Shown here: positions 1 through 7,366 of the stretch, piece after piece
Layout: each line of letters begins with the position of its first letter
Numbering within the stretch: position 1 is the first letter of the stretch
From: Thermoplasmatales archaeon
Lineage (GTDB): Archaea > Thermoplasmatota > JASEFT01 > JAUWIS01
Length of the DNA stretch: 15,348 nt
Direction of reading: 5' to 3'
Assembly (NCBI GenBank): GCA_030019485.1
Contig: JASEEW010000021.1
Span: forward strand, 1 to 15,348
The notes under the pieces: generated by a model
What the model was told of the DNA's origin: nothing
Databases searched by the model: none
What the model saw: the letters and a program-made list of their open reading frames with translations, nothing else
Position numbers and translations under genes: made by a program

Positions 1-269
1 TCTACTTTCCCATCCCTAACTTCTACCCCCTCCTCTTTCAGTAGCTCAATTTTCTTTTTCACCCCACCTCTGTAGCCTCCAACATCACCATTGGAATGAA
101 CCACCCTGTGACATGGAACTTCGACCAGCTTTGGATTACTATTCAGTATTCTCCCAACTGCCCTTGCTGCTCTAACATCACCAAGTGCTTTTGCAATTTC
201 ACCATATGTTGACACCTTTCTAGATGGAATTTGTGAAACCATGTCATAAACTGCTTGATAAATATTCAT
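1..269 (-). CDS. ogt: Methylated-DNA--protein-cysteine S-methyltransferase (MGMT/Ogt), C-terminal end cut by window edge
   Basis: Suicide repair enzyme that moves an alkyl group from O6-alkylguanine to its own cysteine. The minus strand reads continuously for about 89 codons to the window edge. Visible are the winged-helix part (VSTYGEIAKALG), the arginine-finger helix (ARAVGRILNSNP) and the active site VPCHRVV, with the acceptor Cys near residue 53, followed by GGYRGGVKKKIELLKEEG. A Cys rather than Trp in PCHRV argues for a real transferase and against an alkyltransferase-like protein. I chose Met at 269 (MNIYQAVYDMV): it opens the conserved domain and lies about 30 nt below a TATA-like AATAAATTTAA. 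In-frame ATGs at 290, 296 and 320 are alternatives. No N-terminal RNase H-like domain is encoded here, so this is the short form. The last residues lie outside the window. Confidence 0.88.
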   Translation of the reverse strand, partial: MNIYQAVYDMVSQIPSRKVSTYGEIAKALGDVRAARAVGRILNSNPKLVEVPCHRVVHSNGDVGGYRGGVKKKIELLKEEGVEVRDGKV

Positions 270-363
270 TGAATACGCAACGATGTACATAATCATTAAA
301 TTTATTATCTCATAATCCATATTCTTTTCTATGATATGGTGCTTCACATCACACAACCTCACA

Positions 364-576
364 ATGTTCACGGTTGCAGAAAACTATAACGATGCAAAGG
401 CGGATTTCAAACCCATGCTTCTGAAATACCTTACCAGAAATCCTGATGCTGCCCTTGATGAAATCATTGAGATTATAGCATTGAAAGATGATGGAAAATA
501 TGATGAGACGTCATCGCATATAGAGTTCGCAGACGAATGGCTGAAGGAACTGAAGATAAAATATGTGTTCAGATAG
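364..576 (+). CDS. Small acidic hypothetical protein (70 aa)
   Basis: I do not recognise this family. The protein starts MFTVAENYNDAKADFKP and ends LKELKIKYVFR. It is mostly predicted helix, rich in Asp, Glu and Lys, with no signal peptide, membrane segment or cysteine. An in-frame ATG at 331 would add eleven residues (MIWCFTSHNLT) that look unlike the rest, so the ATG at 364 is preferred. No clear Shine-Dalgarno sequence is present. The gene stands between the divergent MGMT gene and the TATA box of the radical SAM gene. Its coding status rests only on an uninterrupted frame with plausible amphipathic composition, so it could be spurious. Confidence 0.45.
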   Translation: MFTVAENYNDAKADFKPMLLKYLTRNPDAALDEIIEIIALKDDGKYDETSSHIEFADEWLKELKIKYVFR

Positions 577-586
577 CTAAATGTTC

Positions 587-600
587 AAATTTATATACTT
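587..600 (+). promoter_or_regulatory. TATA-box promoter of the radical SAM gene
   Basis: AAATTTATATACTT is a strong archaeal TATA box. Its centre is about 25 nt upstream of the GTG at 619, the spacing expected when transcription begins at or beside the start codon. This supports the GTG start and a leaderless mRNA. Confidence 0.6.
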
Positions 601-618
601 AAATGATAATTAGAGAAT

Positions 619-1605
619 GTGGAATCAAAGGCGTTATCAAACTATTTCAGAATTCTTAAAGGAGAAAGAAATGCAAATTATCTTGAATCAAAAAAACTGG
701 AAATAAATTTTGATTTAAATGCTCAGGAAGAAAAACTATGGGAAATCCATGATAACCCTGCTGGAGAGAAAAAAGAAAACCCTTTCCTTTCCTTGTTTGA
801 CCTGAAAATCGAGCTTTCAAATAGAATGCTTGAAAAATGCAGGTTTTGTGAAAGAAGATGCAGGGTAAACCGGGCAAAAGCCCAGAAAGGGTACTGTGGT
901 GTTTTGAAATCAAAGATTGCATCAGAATTTATTCATATGGGCGAGGAACCCGAGCTTGTGCCGTCCTACACAATATTTTTTTCAGGATGCACCTTTAACT
1001 GTGTTTTCTGTCAGAACTGGGACATAAGCCAGTACCCTGAAGCAGGCATTTACGTGGAGCCGAGGGTGCTAGCAAAATTAATTGAGCAAAGAATAAACAA
1101 AATAAGAAATCTTAACTTGGTTGGGGGCGAGCCGACACCAAATCTTCCTTACATTTTGGATGTTCTCAGGCATACCTCTGTGAACCTCCCAGTAATCTGG
1201 AACTCAAACATGTACATGTCAGAGGAAGCAATGAAACTCCTGAACAACATAGTGGATGTCTATCTTACAGATTTTAAGTATGGAAATGACGATTGCGCAA
1301 AAAAACTCTCAAACATTGAAAACTATTTCAACATTGTTTCCAGGAACCACAGAATCGCAAACAACCAGTGCGAAATGATTATTCGCCATCTCGTCCTCCC
1401 AAACCATATTGAATGCTGCACCAAACCTGTGCTAAAATGGATTGCAGAAAACCTAAAAAATGTTAAGGTTAATGTTATGGAGCAGTACAAACCACAATAC
1501 AAAGCAAAGGAATACCCTGAAATCAACAGAAAAATCACAAAAGAGGAGTTTGATGAGGCAGTAAATTTTGCAGAAAAACTGGAGTTGGATTTGGTGGAAC
1601 AATGA
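619..1605 (+). CDS. Radical SAM protein, PflX-like (pyruvate formate-lyase activating enzyme homologue)
   Basis: Radical S-adenosylmethionine enzyme of the PflX/COG1313-like group, whose substrate is unknown. The cluster-binding motif is FSGCTFNCVFCQNWDISQ (C124, C128, C131; CX3CX2C), giving one SAM-bound [4Fe-4S] cluster. Upstream is the second cysteine set typical of the group, CRFCERRC...GYCG (C74, C77, C81, C93), which could bind another metal or cluster. NLVGGEPTPNLP corresponds to the SAM-binding GGEP motif. The C-terminal VNVMEQYKPQYKA also fits the family. The 328-residue length is near normal, with an N-terminal extension of about 70 residues before the first cysteines. It starts with GTG behind a well-placed TATA box. 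The next genes are a separate toxin-antitoxin unit and give no clue to its substrate. Confidence 0.85.
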   Translation: MESKALSNYFRILKGERNANYLESKKLEINFDLNAQEEKLWEIHDNPAGEKKENPFLSLFDLKIELSNRMLEKCRFCERRCRVNRAKAQKGYCGVLKSKIASEFIHMGEEPELVPSYTIFFSGCTFNCVFCQNWDISQYPEAGIYVEPRVLAKLIEQRINKIRNLNLVGGEPTPNLPYILDVLRHTSVNLPVIWNSNMYMSEEAMKLLNNIVDVYLTDFKYGNDDCAKKLSNIENYFNIVSRNHRIANNQCEMIIRHLVLPNHIECCTKPVLKWIAENLKNVKVNVMEQYKPQYKAKEYPEINRKITKEEFDEAVNFAEKLELDLVEQ

Positions 1606-1610
1606 TTAGA

Positions 1611-1647
1611 TACATTTATATAGTATCGTATCGTTACTATTGTAACG
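1611..1647 (+). promoter_or_regulatory. TATA box and palindromic operator of the toxin-antitoxin pair
   Basis: ACATTTATATAG (about 1612-1622) is a TATA box. CGTTAC (1632-1637) and GTAACG (1642-1647) form a perfect 6-bp inverted repeat around TATT. The palindrome covers the expected transcription start, 8 nt before the antitoxin ATG. This is the arrangement expected for autorepression by a DNA-binding antitoxin. Confidence 0.6.
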
Positions 1648-1654
1648 TGATAAT

Positions 1655-1942
1655 ATGAGGGTTGTAACAACACGGGTATCTGATGAGTTCTTCAGAAACC
1701 TAAAGGAAATAGAACAAGATGAACATGCTGAAAGGGCCGAGGTGGTAAGAAGGCTTTTGGCAGATGCCATAAAAAGATGGAAGCTTAAAAGGTCATTGAG
1801 GATGTTGAGGGAGCATAGGATAACACTTAGGAAGGCGGCTGTTATCGCGGATATACCATATGTAGAGATGTTTGATAGAGCATCTGAGGCGGGGATTGAT
1901 ATAGGTTATTCATTATCAGACTTGGAAAAGGATGTGAAGTGA
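1655..1942 (+). CDS. UPF0175-family antitoxin
   Basis: 95-residue DNA-binding protein of the UPF0175 family, often paired with PIN-like toxins in archaea and cyanobacteria. Residues about 1-45 (RVVTTRVSDEFFRNLKEIEQ...AEVVRRLLADAIKRWKL) look like a ribbon-helix-helix: one strand, then two helices. Residues about 55-95 (LRKAAVIADIPYVEMFDRASEAGIDIGYSLSDLEKDV) match the conserved UPF0175 helix-turn-helix block. The ATG sits just below a palindrome that could be its operator. Its stop overlaps the start of the next gene, so the two are likely translationally coupled. Antitoxin function is inferred from family and neighbour. Confidence 0.85.
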   Translation: MRVVTTRVSDEFFRNLKEIEQDEHAERAEVVRRLLADAIKRWKLKRSLRMLREHRITLRKAAVIADIPYVEMFDRASEAGIDIGYSLSDLEKDVK

Positions 1943-2445
1943 ATTACATGGTTGTTGTAGATTCGTCTGTTTTAATACCTTTGAGCAGGATAGGGAGACT
2001 GAATTTGCTGAGAAAAATTTTTAAAGAAATAAAGGTTACGGAAGAGATCTACAAAGAGGTTGTTAAGGAGTCAGAAGGAAGATCAGGCACATCAGAGATA
2101 GAAAAAGCATGCAAAGACTGGATTGAGGTATGTAAAATAAAAAGTAGGGTAGATATTCAAAAAATCGCAAAGTCTGAAGGAATTGAGAAAGCAGATGTAT
2201 CTATAGTCTTACTGGCAAAGGAAACAAAGGATATTCTACTTTCTAATGATAAATCCTTAATCGTAGTGGGTAAAAGCAAAGGTGTTATCTGCTGGTGGCT
2301 GACAACATTTATTTTAAATCTTGTTAAAAAAAGATTGGTGACAAAAAAGGATACAAAACAGGTATCATTTGAACTTGTAGAGGCAGGGATGAGACTGAGG
2401 GTTGAAGTATATGCTGCATTGCTCAAAGAGATTGATAGATTATGA
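1939..2445 (+). CDS. PIN-domain (DUF3368-like) toxin, putative RNase
   Basis: Likely ribonuclease toxin partner of the UPF0175 protein. PIN-domain acidic residues appear in order: D8 in VVVDSSVLI, E40 in TEEIYKEVV, D86 in IEKADVSIVLLA and D104 in LLSNDKSL; these would bind the catalytic metal. The C-terminal tail of about 50 residues (TTFILNLVKKRLV...LLKEIDRL) resembles the extension of DUF3368-type proteins. The GTG at 1939 overlaps the antitoxin stop and is preceded by AAAAGGA; the ATG at 1948 is the alternative. All four acidic residues are kept, so it is probably active. The RNA target cannot be told. Confidence 0.82.
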   Translation: MNYMVVVDSSVLIPLSRIGRLNLLRKIFKEIKVTEEIYKEVVKESEGRSGTSEIEKACKDWIEVCKIKSRVDIQKIAKSEGIEKADVSIVLLAKETKDILLSNDKSLIVVGKSKGVICWWLTTFILNLVKKRLVTKKDTKQVSFELVEAGMRLRVEVYAALLKEIDRL

Positions 2446-2476
2446 AATATCATTTCTCAATTAAAGTGTTTTATTC

Positions 2477-3160
2477 TTATACATCAGCATGATAAGCCCT
2501 TCCTTTTGCCTGAATAAAATTTTCGTAAGGGATGAGTTTAACTTTCTCCTGAATCTTCAAATCCTCTTGTAATATTCTTAAAATCTCTGAAGAATCTACC
2601 TTTTCTTCATTTGGCAACACCAGTTTTAAAGGACTTATCACAACATTCACAAGTTTTTCCTTCCCCAGACCAAACACAGCAGGTTTTCTCACATCAAGAA
2701 AATAAAAACAATAATCAGCTTCCGTATAGCCAAATAATCTTTTCTGAAAACTACGATAACCACCAGCTCCATAGCCCACATATGACTCAAGAGTTTGTGG
2801 CGTAACATATGTTGCCCGAATAACTTTTTCCCAAGGAATAAAATAACTATCCTTCCGTAAGCACAGTTTCAGAGGAACATACCTTGGGACTATCCCATTT
2901 TCATATATTCGAAACCGTGTTCTACGTAAGCCAGGGAAAAGACAGAGATAAAGAAGAATAAAAACCACAACTCCTAAACAACCGAGTCCGAATATTCCAC
3001 GCCAAAATTCTGGGAAACCCCGTTCGTACCCGCCTTTTATAGACATTGCCGCAACGTATATCATTCCACTCACTCCAAATACGCCCATCGCCAAGCTAGC
3101 ATGTTTCATTAGATAACATTCACTTTTTTTCTCCTGTAAAATTAATCTTCCTTTGTCCAT
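2477..3160 (-). CDS. Two-helix membrane protein of unknown function
   Basis: 227 residues; family not recognised. Two hydrophobic helices lie near the N terminus (about 20-40, ASLAMGVFGVSGMIYVAAM; about 55-78, FGLGCLGVVVFILLYLCLF). A soluble, strand-rich C-terminal part follows: RFRIYENGIVPRY...SYFIPWEKVIRATYV and CFYFLDVRKPAVFGLGKEKLVNVVI. That pattern, with RIYENGI and IPWEKV, resembles bacterial PH-like domains in small membrane proteins, but this is only a resemblance. The ATG at 3160 is chosen because a near-perfect Shine-Dalgarno GGAGGTGA ends 5 nt before it; a GTG three codons upstream lies inside that motif. A TATA-like ACTTTATAGAGT lies at about 3200-3212. The gene is convergent with the toxin gene. 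Confidence 0.7.
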   Translation of the reverse strand: MDKGRLILQEKKSECYLMKHASLAMGVFGVSGMIYVAAMSIKGGYERGFPEFWRGIFGLGCLGVVVFILLYLCLFPGLRRTRFRIYENGIVPRYVPLKLCLRKDSYFIPWEKVIRATYVTPQTLESYVGYGAGGYRSFQKRLFGYTEADYCFYFLDVRKPAVFGLGKEKLVNVVISPLKLVLPNEEKVDSSEILRILQEDLKIQEKVKLIPYENFIQAKGRAYHADV

Positions 3161-3394
3161 AAGATTCACCTCCGCAATTCACTTTTTCATCAACCCACTC
3201 TATAAAGTATCTATTCACCATAGTCATTATCCTGAAATTTTCCCTTCAGCCATAAACTCATTTACCAACAAGAAAAACCATAGGAAAACCATAGAAAGTA
3301 TCTCCAATCCTTTCTCTCTTTCTTTCCCTTATTTTTTCTTAGATTGTTTCTTTGATTAAATCAATATTTTCCTTAAAGATTATTTTGGAATGCA

Positions 3395-3408
3395 ATCTAT
3401 TTATATTC
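3395..3408 (+). promoter_or_regulatory. TATA box for the small membrane protein
   Basis: ATCTATTTATATTC is a TATA-like element centred about 27 nt before the ATG at 3429. The spacing suggests a leaderless transcript and is the main support for the small gene below. Confidence 0.5.
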
Positions 3409-3428
3409 AAAACAACATTATCTTTTTT

Positions 3429-3620
3429 ATGGCAAGAACAGTAGAGGATGATGTTGTACGTTTGGCAACAATGATTATCTTTGGTATAATCATAATTATA
3501 ATTGCGTTGATATGGGCTTTTGTTCCACATTGGATAATTCATCTTGTTTTATCGATTATTATTGCAGTTGTATTAGGAATCATTATCCTTTGCATTGTTG
3601 CATGGTTTACAGATTTCTAA
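3429..3620 (+). CDS. Small double-spanning membrane protein (63 aa)
   Basis: Small protein beginning MARTVEDDVVRLATMI. It has two very hydrophobic helices, about residues 13-30 (ATMIIFGIIIIIIALIWAF) and 36-60 (IHLVLSIIIAVVLGIIILCIVAWF), joined by the short turn VPHW. No family recognised. Upstream in-frame start codons exist, but the ATG at 3429 lies at the right distance from a TATA box. Its last 48 nt overlap the last 48 nt of glyS on the other strand, an antisense arrangement. The charged N terminus followed by clean helices suggests a real protein. Confidence 0.55.
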   Translation: MARTVEDDVVRLATMIIFGIIIIIIALIWAFVPHWIIHLVLSIIIAVVLGIIILCIVAWFTDF

Positions 3621-5072
3621 AAATCCCATAAACTCATTTATCCTGTTTTCTATTTCCTCAACCTTCACCCTCATCTGCTGGGTTGTATCCCTGTCCCTTA
3701 TTGTTACTGTATCATCCTCCATTGTCTGATAATCTATTGTTATGCAGTAGGGTGTTCCTATTTCATCCATTCGCGCATACCTTCTTCCGACTGAGCCGGA
3801 AACGTCATAGAAACTGTCAAACTTTTCCTTTAAACTTTCGTATATCTCCCTTGACTTTTCAGGTAAGCCGTTTTTGTTAACAAGCGGAAAAACAGCAAGT
3901 GTTTTAGGCGCAAGTCTATGCGGAAGTTTTAATACAACCCTTTTTTCCTCCTCTTTGTAAAACAAATCAAGCATAGACCAGAAATTTCTGTCAACGCCAA
4001 AACTCAGCTCAAGAACATGGGGAATGAATTTTTTTCCATCAATGTTTACCTCCATGCTCTGATTTGAGCCTTCCTGATGCCTCAATAAATCATAGTCGCC
4101 TCTGTAATGTATGCCTGCAACCTCTCTGAAGCCACCAAGGCTTTCCATGTTTAATTCAACATCAAAATGTATTTTGTTGTAGAATGCTTTTTCCTTTCCT
4201 GTTTTCTCATAAAACCTGAATTTGACTGACGAAATTTTTAAAACATTAACATAAAAATCCTGAATTTTTGCCATATGATACAAATAGAATTTTGGCAGAA
4301 TATTTGTAAGTTCTTTACAGGATACTTCTTTAATACTTTTTCTGTCATTCGCAAACATTATTCTCAGTTTATAGTCCTTCACCGCCTCAAAATTAACCTC
4401 GTTATCAAACCTGTCAGGGTCAAAAAATATCTGAAGTTCCGCCTGAATAAGCTCCCTGAGTCTGTAAACACCCTGACGCGGAGATATCTCATTCCTATAT
4501 GCTTTTCCAATAACTGCAAGGCCGAGCGGGAGTTTTTTCCTCAGGGTTTCAAACTCCCTTCTGAAATTCAGATAAACACCCTGTGCTGTCTCAGGCCTCA
4601 GAAACGCCTTATCCCCCCCTTTAGGTCCTACAGAAACAGGGAACATCATATTGAAAGCAGAAGCATTGCCAAGTCTGCCCTTGCAATCAGGACAGCATAT
4701 TTTGAGGTTCTTTATTCTATCATCTATTTCCTGAACAGTTAATCCTTCCACGCTTTCACCTGTTTTTTCCTCTATGAGATGGTCTGCCCTGAACGAATGC
4801 TTGCACCTGCTGCATTCTACCAGGATGTCTGTAAAATGTTCAGCATGCCCGGAGGCTTTTAATGAAGATTCTGGGAGTATGTTCACAGTATCAATCAAAT
4901 GATAATCCCCTAAACTTAAAAAGTATTTCAGCCATAAATTCTCCCATTTTCTTTTTAGTACTGCCCCAAGATGACCATAATCATAGAAACCAGCCAGCCC
5001 ACCATAGATTTCAACAGCAGGCCAGATAAACCCCCTTCTTTTGATGATACCCCATATTTTTGCAGAGTCCAT
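3573..5072 (-). CDS. glyS: Glycyl-tRNA synthetase, archaeal/eukaryotic class II type
   Basis: Charges tRNA-Gly with glycine using ATP. The 499 residues contain the N-terminal GlyRS signature (RRGFIWPAVEIYGGLAGFYDYG, 12-33), an insertion with two cysteine pairs (CSRC 87-90 and CCPDC 126-130) that looks like a zinc ribbon, FLRPETAQG (158-165), class II motif 2 (YRNEISPRQGVYRLREL, 192-208) and motif 3 (LELSFGVDRNFW). The C-terminal anticodon-binding domain starts at about LAPKTLAVFPL and includes YDVSGSVGRRYARMDEIGTPYCITID. It is somewhat shorter than many archaeal GlyRS. The ATG follows the uspA stop directly (TAGATG), so the two are co-transcribed. The cognate tRNA-Gly(GCC) lies 2.4 kb away. 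The last residues after NRINEFM (FLEICKPCNNAKDNDS) look non-conserved and overlap a small gene on the other strand. Confidence 0.95.
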   Translation of the reverse strand: MDSAKIWGIIKRRGFIWPAVEIYGGLAGFYDYGHLGAVLKRKWENLWLKYFLSLGDYHLIDTVNILPESSLKASGHAEHFTDILVECSRCKHSFRADHLIEEKTGESVEGLTVQEIDDRIKNLKICCPDCKGRLGNASAFNMMFPVSVGPKGGDKAFLRPETAQGVYLNFRREFETLRKKLPLGLAVIGKAYRNEISPRQGVYRLRELIQAELQIFFDPDRFDNEVNFEAVKDYKLRIMFANDRKSIKEVSCKELTNILPKFYLYHMAKIQDFYVNVLKISSVKFRFYEKTGKEKAFYNKIHFDVELNMESLGGFREVAGIHYRGDYDLLRHQEGSNQSMEVNIDGKKFIPHVLELSFGVDRNFWSMLDLFYKEEEKRVVLKLPHRLAPKTLAVFPLVNKNGLPEKSREIYESLKEKFDSFYDVSGSVGRRYARMDEIGTPYCITIDYQTMEDDTVTIRDRDTTQQMRVKVEEIENRINEFMGFLEICKPCNNAKDNDS

Positions 5073-5501
5073 CTAATCACTTTTTCTTACAACCATCACA
5101 GGGCAGGATGCATGGTGCACAACATTTTCTGCAACACTGCCGAGCAGTATTTTTTCCAGACCTGTCCTCCCTTTTGTGCCAAGAACTATGAGGTCATTCC
5201 TCCCAGAATTTTTGATTATCTGCTCAGATGGTACGCCTTCCACAATTTTTGTCTCAACATACACACCAATCCTTTTCCCCTCCCTAACAACATAATTTAC
5301 TGTTTCATGCCCCTCCTTGTTCAGCAGTGAATATATGTCTGTTGTCAAGGAATCAGGTGGTATTGATGCAAACGCTGTTGTGTCCATCACATACAATGCA
5401 AGCACTTTAGCGCCTGCTGCCTTTGCAAGCTCAAGTCCCTGCTTCACAGCCTCCTTTGATGGTTCAGAGCCGTCCACTGGTATGATTACCTTTTCATACA
5501 T
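5073..5501 (-). CDS. Universal stress protein, UspA family
   Basis: 142-residue single-domain Usp with a Rossmann-like fold. The N terminus MYEKVIIPVDGSEPSKEAVKQGLELA gives the first strand with its conserved Asp and Ser. The C-terminal block GTKGRTGLEKILLGSVAENVVHHASCPVMVVR contains the ATP-binding pattern G-X2-G-X9-G-S. It is therefore probably an ATP-binding Usp that dimerises through the last strand. The stop codon touches the glyS start codon, and its 5' end overlaps the amidohydrolase 3' end by 16 nt, making a three-gene minus-strand operon. The role in that operon is unclear. Confidence 0.92.
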   Translation of the reverse strand: MYEKVIIPVDGSEPSKEAVKQGLELAKAAGAKVLALYVMDTTAFASIPPDSLTTDIYSLLNKEGHETVNYVVREGKRIGVYVETKIVEGVPSEQIIKNSGRNDLIVLGTKGRTGLEKILLGSVAENVVHHASCPVMVVRKSD

Positions 5502-6544
5502 TTTTTCCCACCTATAAATGATATGTGTTTACTACTACATTTTACTATCGCATCCATTGATGAATGGGTATTGAGTACCAGAAAATCAGCAGGACCTCCT
5601 TCCTCTATTCCTCCCTGAATCTTAAAAAATTTCCAGGTGTTTACTGTCAGCATGTTAAAAATGGTCTCAGGGCTAACTCCGCCATATATCATTGAAACCT
5701 TATAAGCAAATTCCATTTCAGTGAACATGTCAGGATTATTTATCATTGCATTGTCAGAGCCGAGCATGAGCATTAATCCTTTTTTTATCATCAGAGGAAT
5801 GTTTGGGATATTTCCAAAAAAAACATTTGACCTCGGGCAGACCACAACAGGAACATTGCTGTCAGCAGCAATCTCTAAATCACTTTCTGATGCCTTTGTC
5901 ATGTGGACCAGGAAATCAGGTCTTAAGTCAAGCACCTTATCAATATCCTCCCTTGTTCTTTCACTCACATGGAGCGCAAACATTTTGTTTTTTCTTTTTG
6001 CATGCCTGGCAAGTTTTTTTAATTCAGGGTAATCCCAGTCGGAAATAGAACTCACACCGATACCATCACACCTTCCTAAAATTTCATTAACCTCATCCCT
6101 GTGATATTCTAATTTCTCAGGTCTGCCCATTTTAACACATTTTATCTGCTTGTTCTTCAGCGCATTATTTAACTGATTGATCCCTTTTATTCCAAACTCT
6201 CTAAAATCGCAAAAAAACGAAACACCGGAAAAAAACATGTCATCTGCTGTTTTTTTCATTGCATCCACTATCTCTTTATCAGGGCATTCTTTTAGAACCC
6301 TGAACTTCAGTCCATTCGGCGGTGCAACCAATTCCTCAAGCGTGCCAGATGCATTTTTCACAACAGCATCACCGATATGTGTATGGGCATTAACAAGCTT
6401 AGGAATAATTACCCCTCTTGCAGCAGGTTTTCTATTGGATCCATCAAGTATTTTTTTTATGATGCCGTTTTCAAAGGAAACGGTACATTTAGTAAACCTC
6501 CATCTGTCATCATACTGCAAAACAGAGCCTTCAACATATTTCAT
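5486..6544 (-). CDS. Amidohydrolase-superfamily protein (TrzN/SAH-deaminase-like group)
   Basis: Metal-dependent hydrolase or deaminase of the amidohydrolase superfamily, resembling the COG0402 group; substrate unknown. Metal-ligand motifs in order: HTH in IPKLVNAHTHIGD, the His of FALHVSE, the His of PDFLVHMTKA, and the Asp of LMLGSDNAM. GGIEEGGPADFLVLN is the C-terminal composite-domain motif. I prefer Met at 6544 (MKYVEGSVLQYDD; 352 aa): it begins like other family members and lies about 26 nt below the TATA-like GATTATATTTT (6565-6576). The longer start at 6577 would put that TATA inside the gene. It heads the operon with uspA and glyS and diverges from the ferredoxin gene. Confidence 0.85.
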   Translation of the reverse strand: MKYVEGSVLQYDDRWRFTKCTVSFENGIIKKILDGSNRKPAARGVIIPKLVNAHTHIGDAVVKNASGTLEELVAPPNGLKFRVLKECPDKEIVDAMKKTADDMFFSGVSFFCDFREFGIKGINQLNNALKNKQIKCVKMGRPEKLEYHRDEVNEILGRCDGIGVSSISDWDYPELKKLARHAKRKNKMFALHVSERTREDIDKVLDLRPDFLVHMTKASESDLEIAADSNVPVVVCPRSNVFFGNIPNIPLMIKKGLMLMLGSDNAMINNPDMFTEMEFAYKVSMIYGGVSPETIFNMLTVNTWKFFKIQGGIEEGGPADFLVLNTHSSMDAIVKCSSKHISFIGGKKCMKR

Positions 6545-6564
6545 TAACAAGCCATAGTGTTGAG

Positions 6565-6606
6565 AAAATATAATCATTTCTGAAAAACCACAATGCTTAT
6601 ATTCTA
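6565..6606. promoter_or_regulatory. Compact divergent promoter region (amidohydrolase / ferredoxin)
   Basis: Two TATA-like elements lie between the two genes. GATTATATTTT (minus strand, 6565-6576) sits about 26 nt from the amidohydrolase ATG at 6544. GCTTATATTCTA (plus strand, 6595-6606) serves the ferredoxin gene at 6636. The whole divergent control region is about 90 bp. Confidence 0.45.
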
Positions 6607-6635
6607 CCTCAACGATTTACTTGCTGGTGAAAAAA

Positions 6636-6806
6636 ATGCCTGTGAGCATAAAACAGGAAGCATGTGATGGATGCGGGGCATGTGCTGAGGTGTGTCCTGC
6701 CGAAGCAATTACTGTTGATGGAACAGCAAAGATAAATGCGGATGAATGCGTAGACTGTGGTGCCTGTGTAGATGCATGCCCAAACAATGCGATTACCTTA
6801 GAGTGA
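6636..6806 (+). CDS. 2[4Fe-4S] ferredoxin
   Basis: 56-residue clostridial-type ferredoxin for low-potential electron transfer in the cytoplasm. Two full cluster motifs are visible: CDGCGACAEVCP (about residues 10-21) and CVDCGACVDACP (about 38-49). Each supplies three cysteines plus the distal Cys-Pro of the other cluster, in pseudo-twofold symmetry. The ATG at 6636 follows GGTGA with 5 nt spacing. An in-frame TTG at 6621 would add MLVKK and is unlikely. The gene is 4 nt upstream of the next one, so the pair is co-transcribed. Its redox partner is not encoded here. Confidence 0.95.
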   Translation: MPVSIKQEACDGCGACAEVCPAEAITVDGTAKINADECVDCGACVDACPNNAITLE

Positions 6807-6810
6807 TCCT

Positions 6811-7044
6811 ATGGAAACAGTGTATGTTTTGATAAACGTGGAATCAGGTGCAGTTGAATCTGTTATAAAAAAAATAACAGAAATGAAAAATGTTAAAGAT
6901 GCCGCTGTTGTTACAGGAGCATATGATATTGTTGCAAGGATTGAAGGAGAATATATAACTGATGTCCTTACAAGTGTTATACGAGGAATACGTCAAATGG
7001 AAGGAGTAACCTCTACAGAAACGCTGGTAGTGGTGAAACTATAA
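6811..7044 (+). CDS. Stand-alone Lrp/AsnC ligand-binding (RAM/SAM) domain protein
   Basis: 77 residues matching the effector-binding domain of Lrp/AsnC regulators without the DNA-binding helix-turn-helix. METVYVLINVESGAVESVIKKITEMKNVKDAAVVTGAYDIVARIEG is the typical beta-alpha-beta start with the GxYD turn; STETLVVVKL is the final strand. Such proteins form ring oligomers that bind amino acids or partner with full-length Lrp proteins (family knowledge). Four nt separate it from the ferredoxin stop. Absence of an HTH is normal for this sub-family and is not a truncation. Confidence 0.9.
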   Translation: METVYVLINVESGAVESVIKKITEMKNVKDAAVVTGAYDIVARIEGEYITDVLTSVIRGIRQMEGVTSTETLVVVKL

Positions 7045-7049
7045 TCAGA

Positions 7050-7085
7050 GTCATATAGGTCATATATGACAAAAAAACGGAGGTA
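7050..7085 (+). promoter_or_regulatory. Palindromic TATA element and strong ribosome-binding site of alba
   Basis: GTCATATATGAC (7059-7070) is a perfect 12-bp palindrome preceded by a direct half-repeat GTCATATA (7050-7057). It contains a TATA-like core about 26 nt before the alba ATG, so it may be both TATA box and operator. GGAGGT (7080-7085) lies 5 nt before the ATG. Confidence 0.5.
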
Positions 7086-7090
7086 TGTAG

Positions 7091-7363
7091 ATGACAGAAG
7101 AAAACACAGTATTCATAGGAAACAAACCGACAATGAACTATGTGTTGGCTGTGATAACACAGTTCAACTCTGGAGACAATAAAGTGGTCCTAAAAGCAAG
7201 AGGTAGAGCAATAAGTAGGGCGGTGGATGTAGCAGAAATAGTGAGAAACCGCTTTATCTCTGATGCAAAAATAAAGGATATTAAGATAGGCACAGAACCA
7301 ATGACCACAGAGGAAGGTAGAACAACAAATATTTCGTCGATTGAGATAAGCATGGGAAAATAA
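7091..7363 (+). CDS. albA: DNA/RNA-binding protein Alba
   Basis: 90-residue chromatin protein that coats DNA and also binds RNA as a dimer. The N-terminal strand VFIGNKPTMNYVLAVITQF matches Alba, as do VVLKARGRAISRAVDVAEIVRNRF, with the basic ARGRAISRAVDVAE segment, and the C-terminal hairpin IKIGTEPMTTEEGRTTNISSIEISMGK, whose loop enters the minor groove. Archaeal Alba has a conserved Lys at about residue 16, in the VFIGxKPxMNY strand; here the equivalent Lys is at residue 12 (GNKPTMNY). Length is normal. The start is fixed by GGAGGT 5 nt upstream. It may be read from its own promoter or with the two genes before it. Confidence 0.96.
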   Translation: MTEENTVFIGNKPTMNYVLAVITQFNSGDNKVVLKARGRAISRAVDVAEIVRNRFISDAKIKDIKIGTEPMTTEEGRTTNISSIEISMGK

Positions 7364-7366
7364 ACT

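Noticed and set aside
6545..6577. Longer amidohydrolase start at 6577
   Set aside because: The eleven extra residues lie over a TATA-like element correctly spaced for the Met at 6544.
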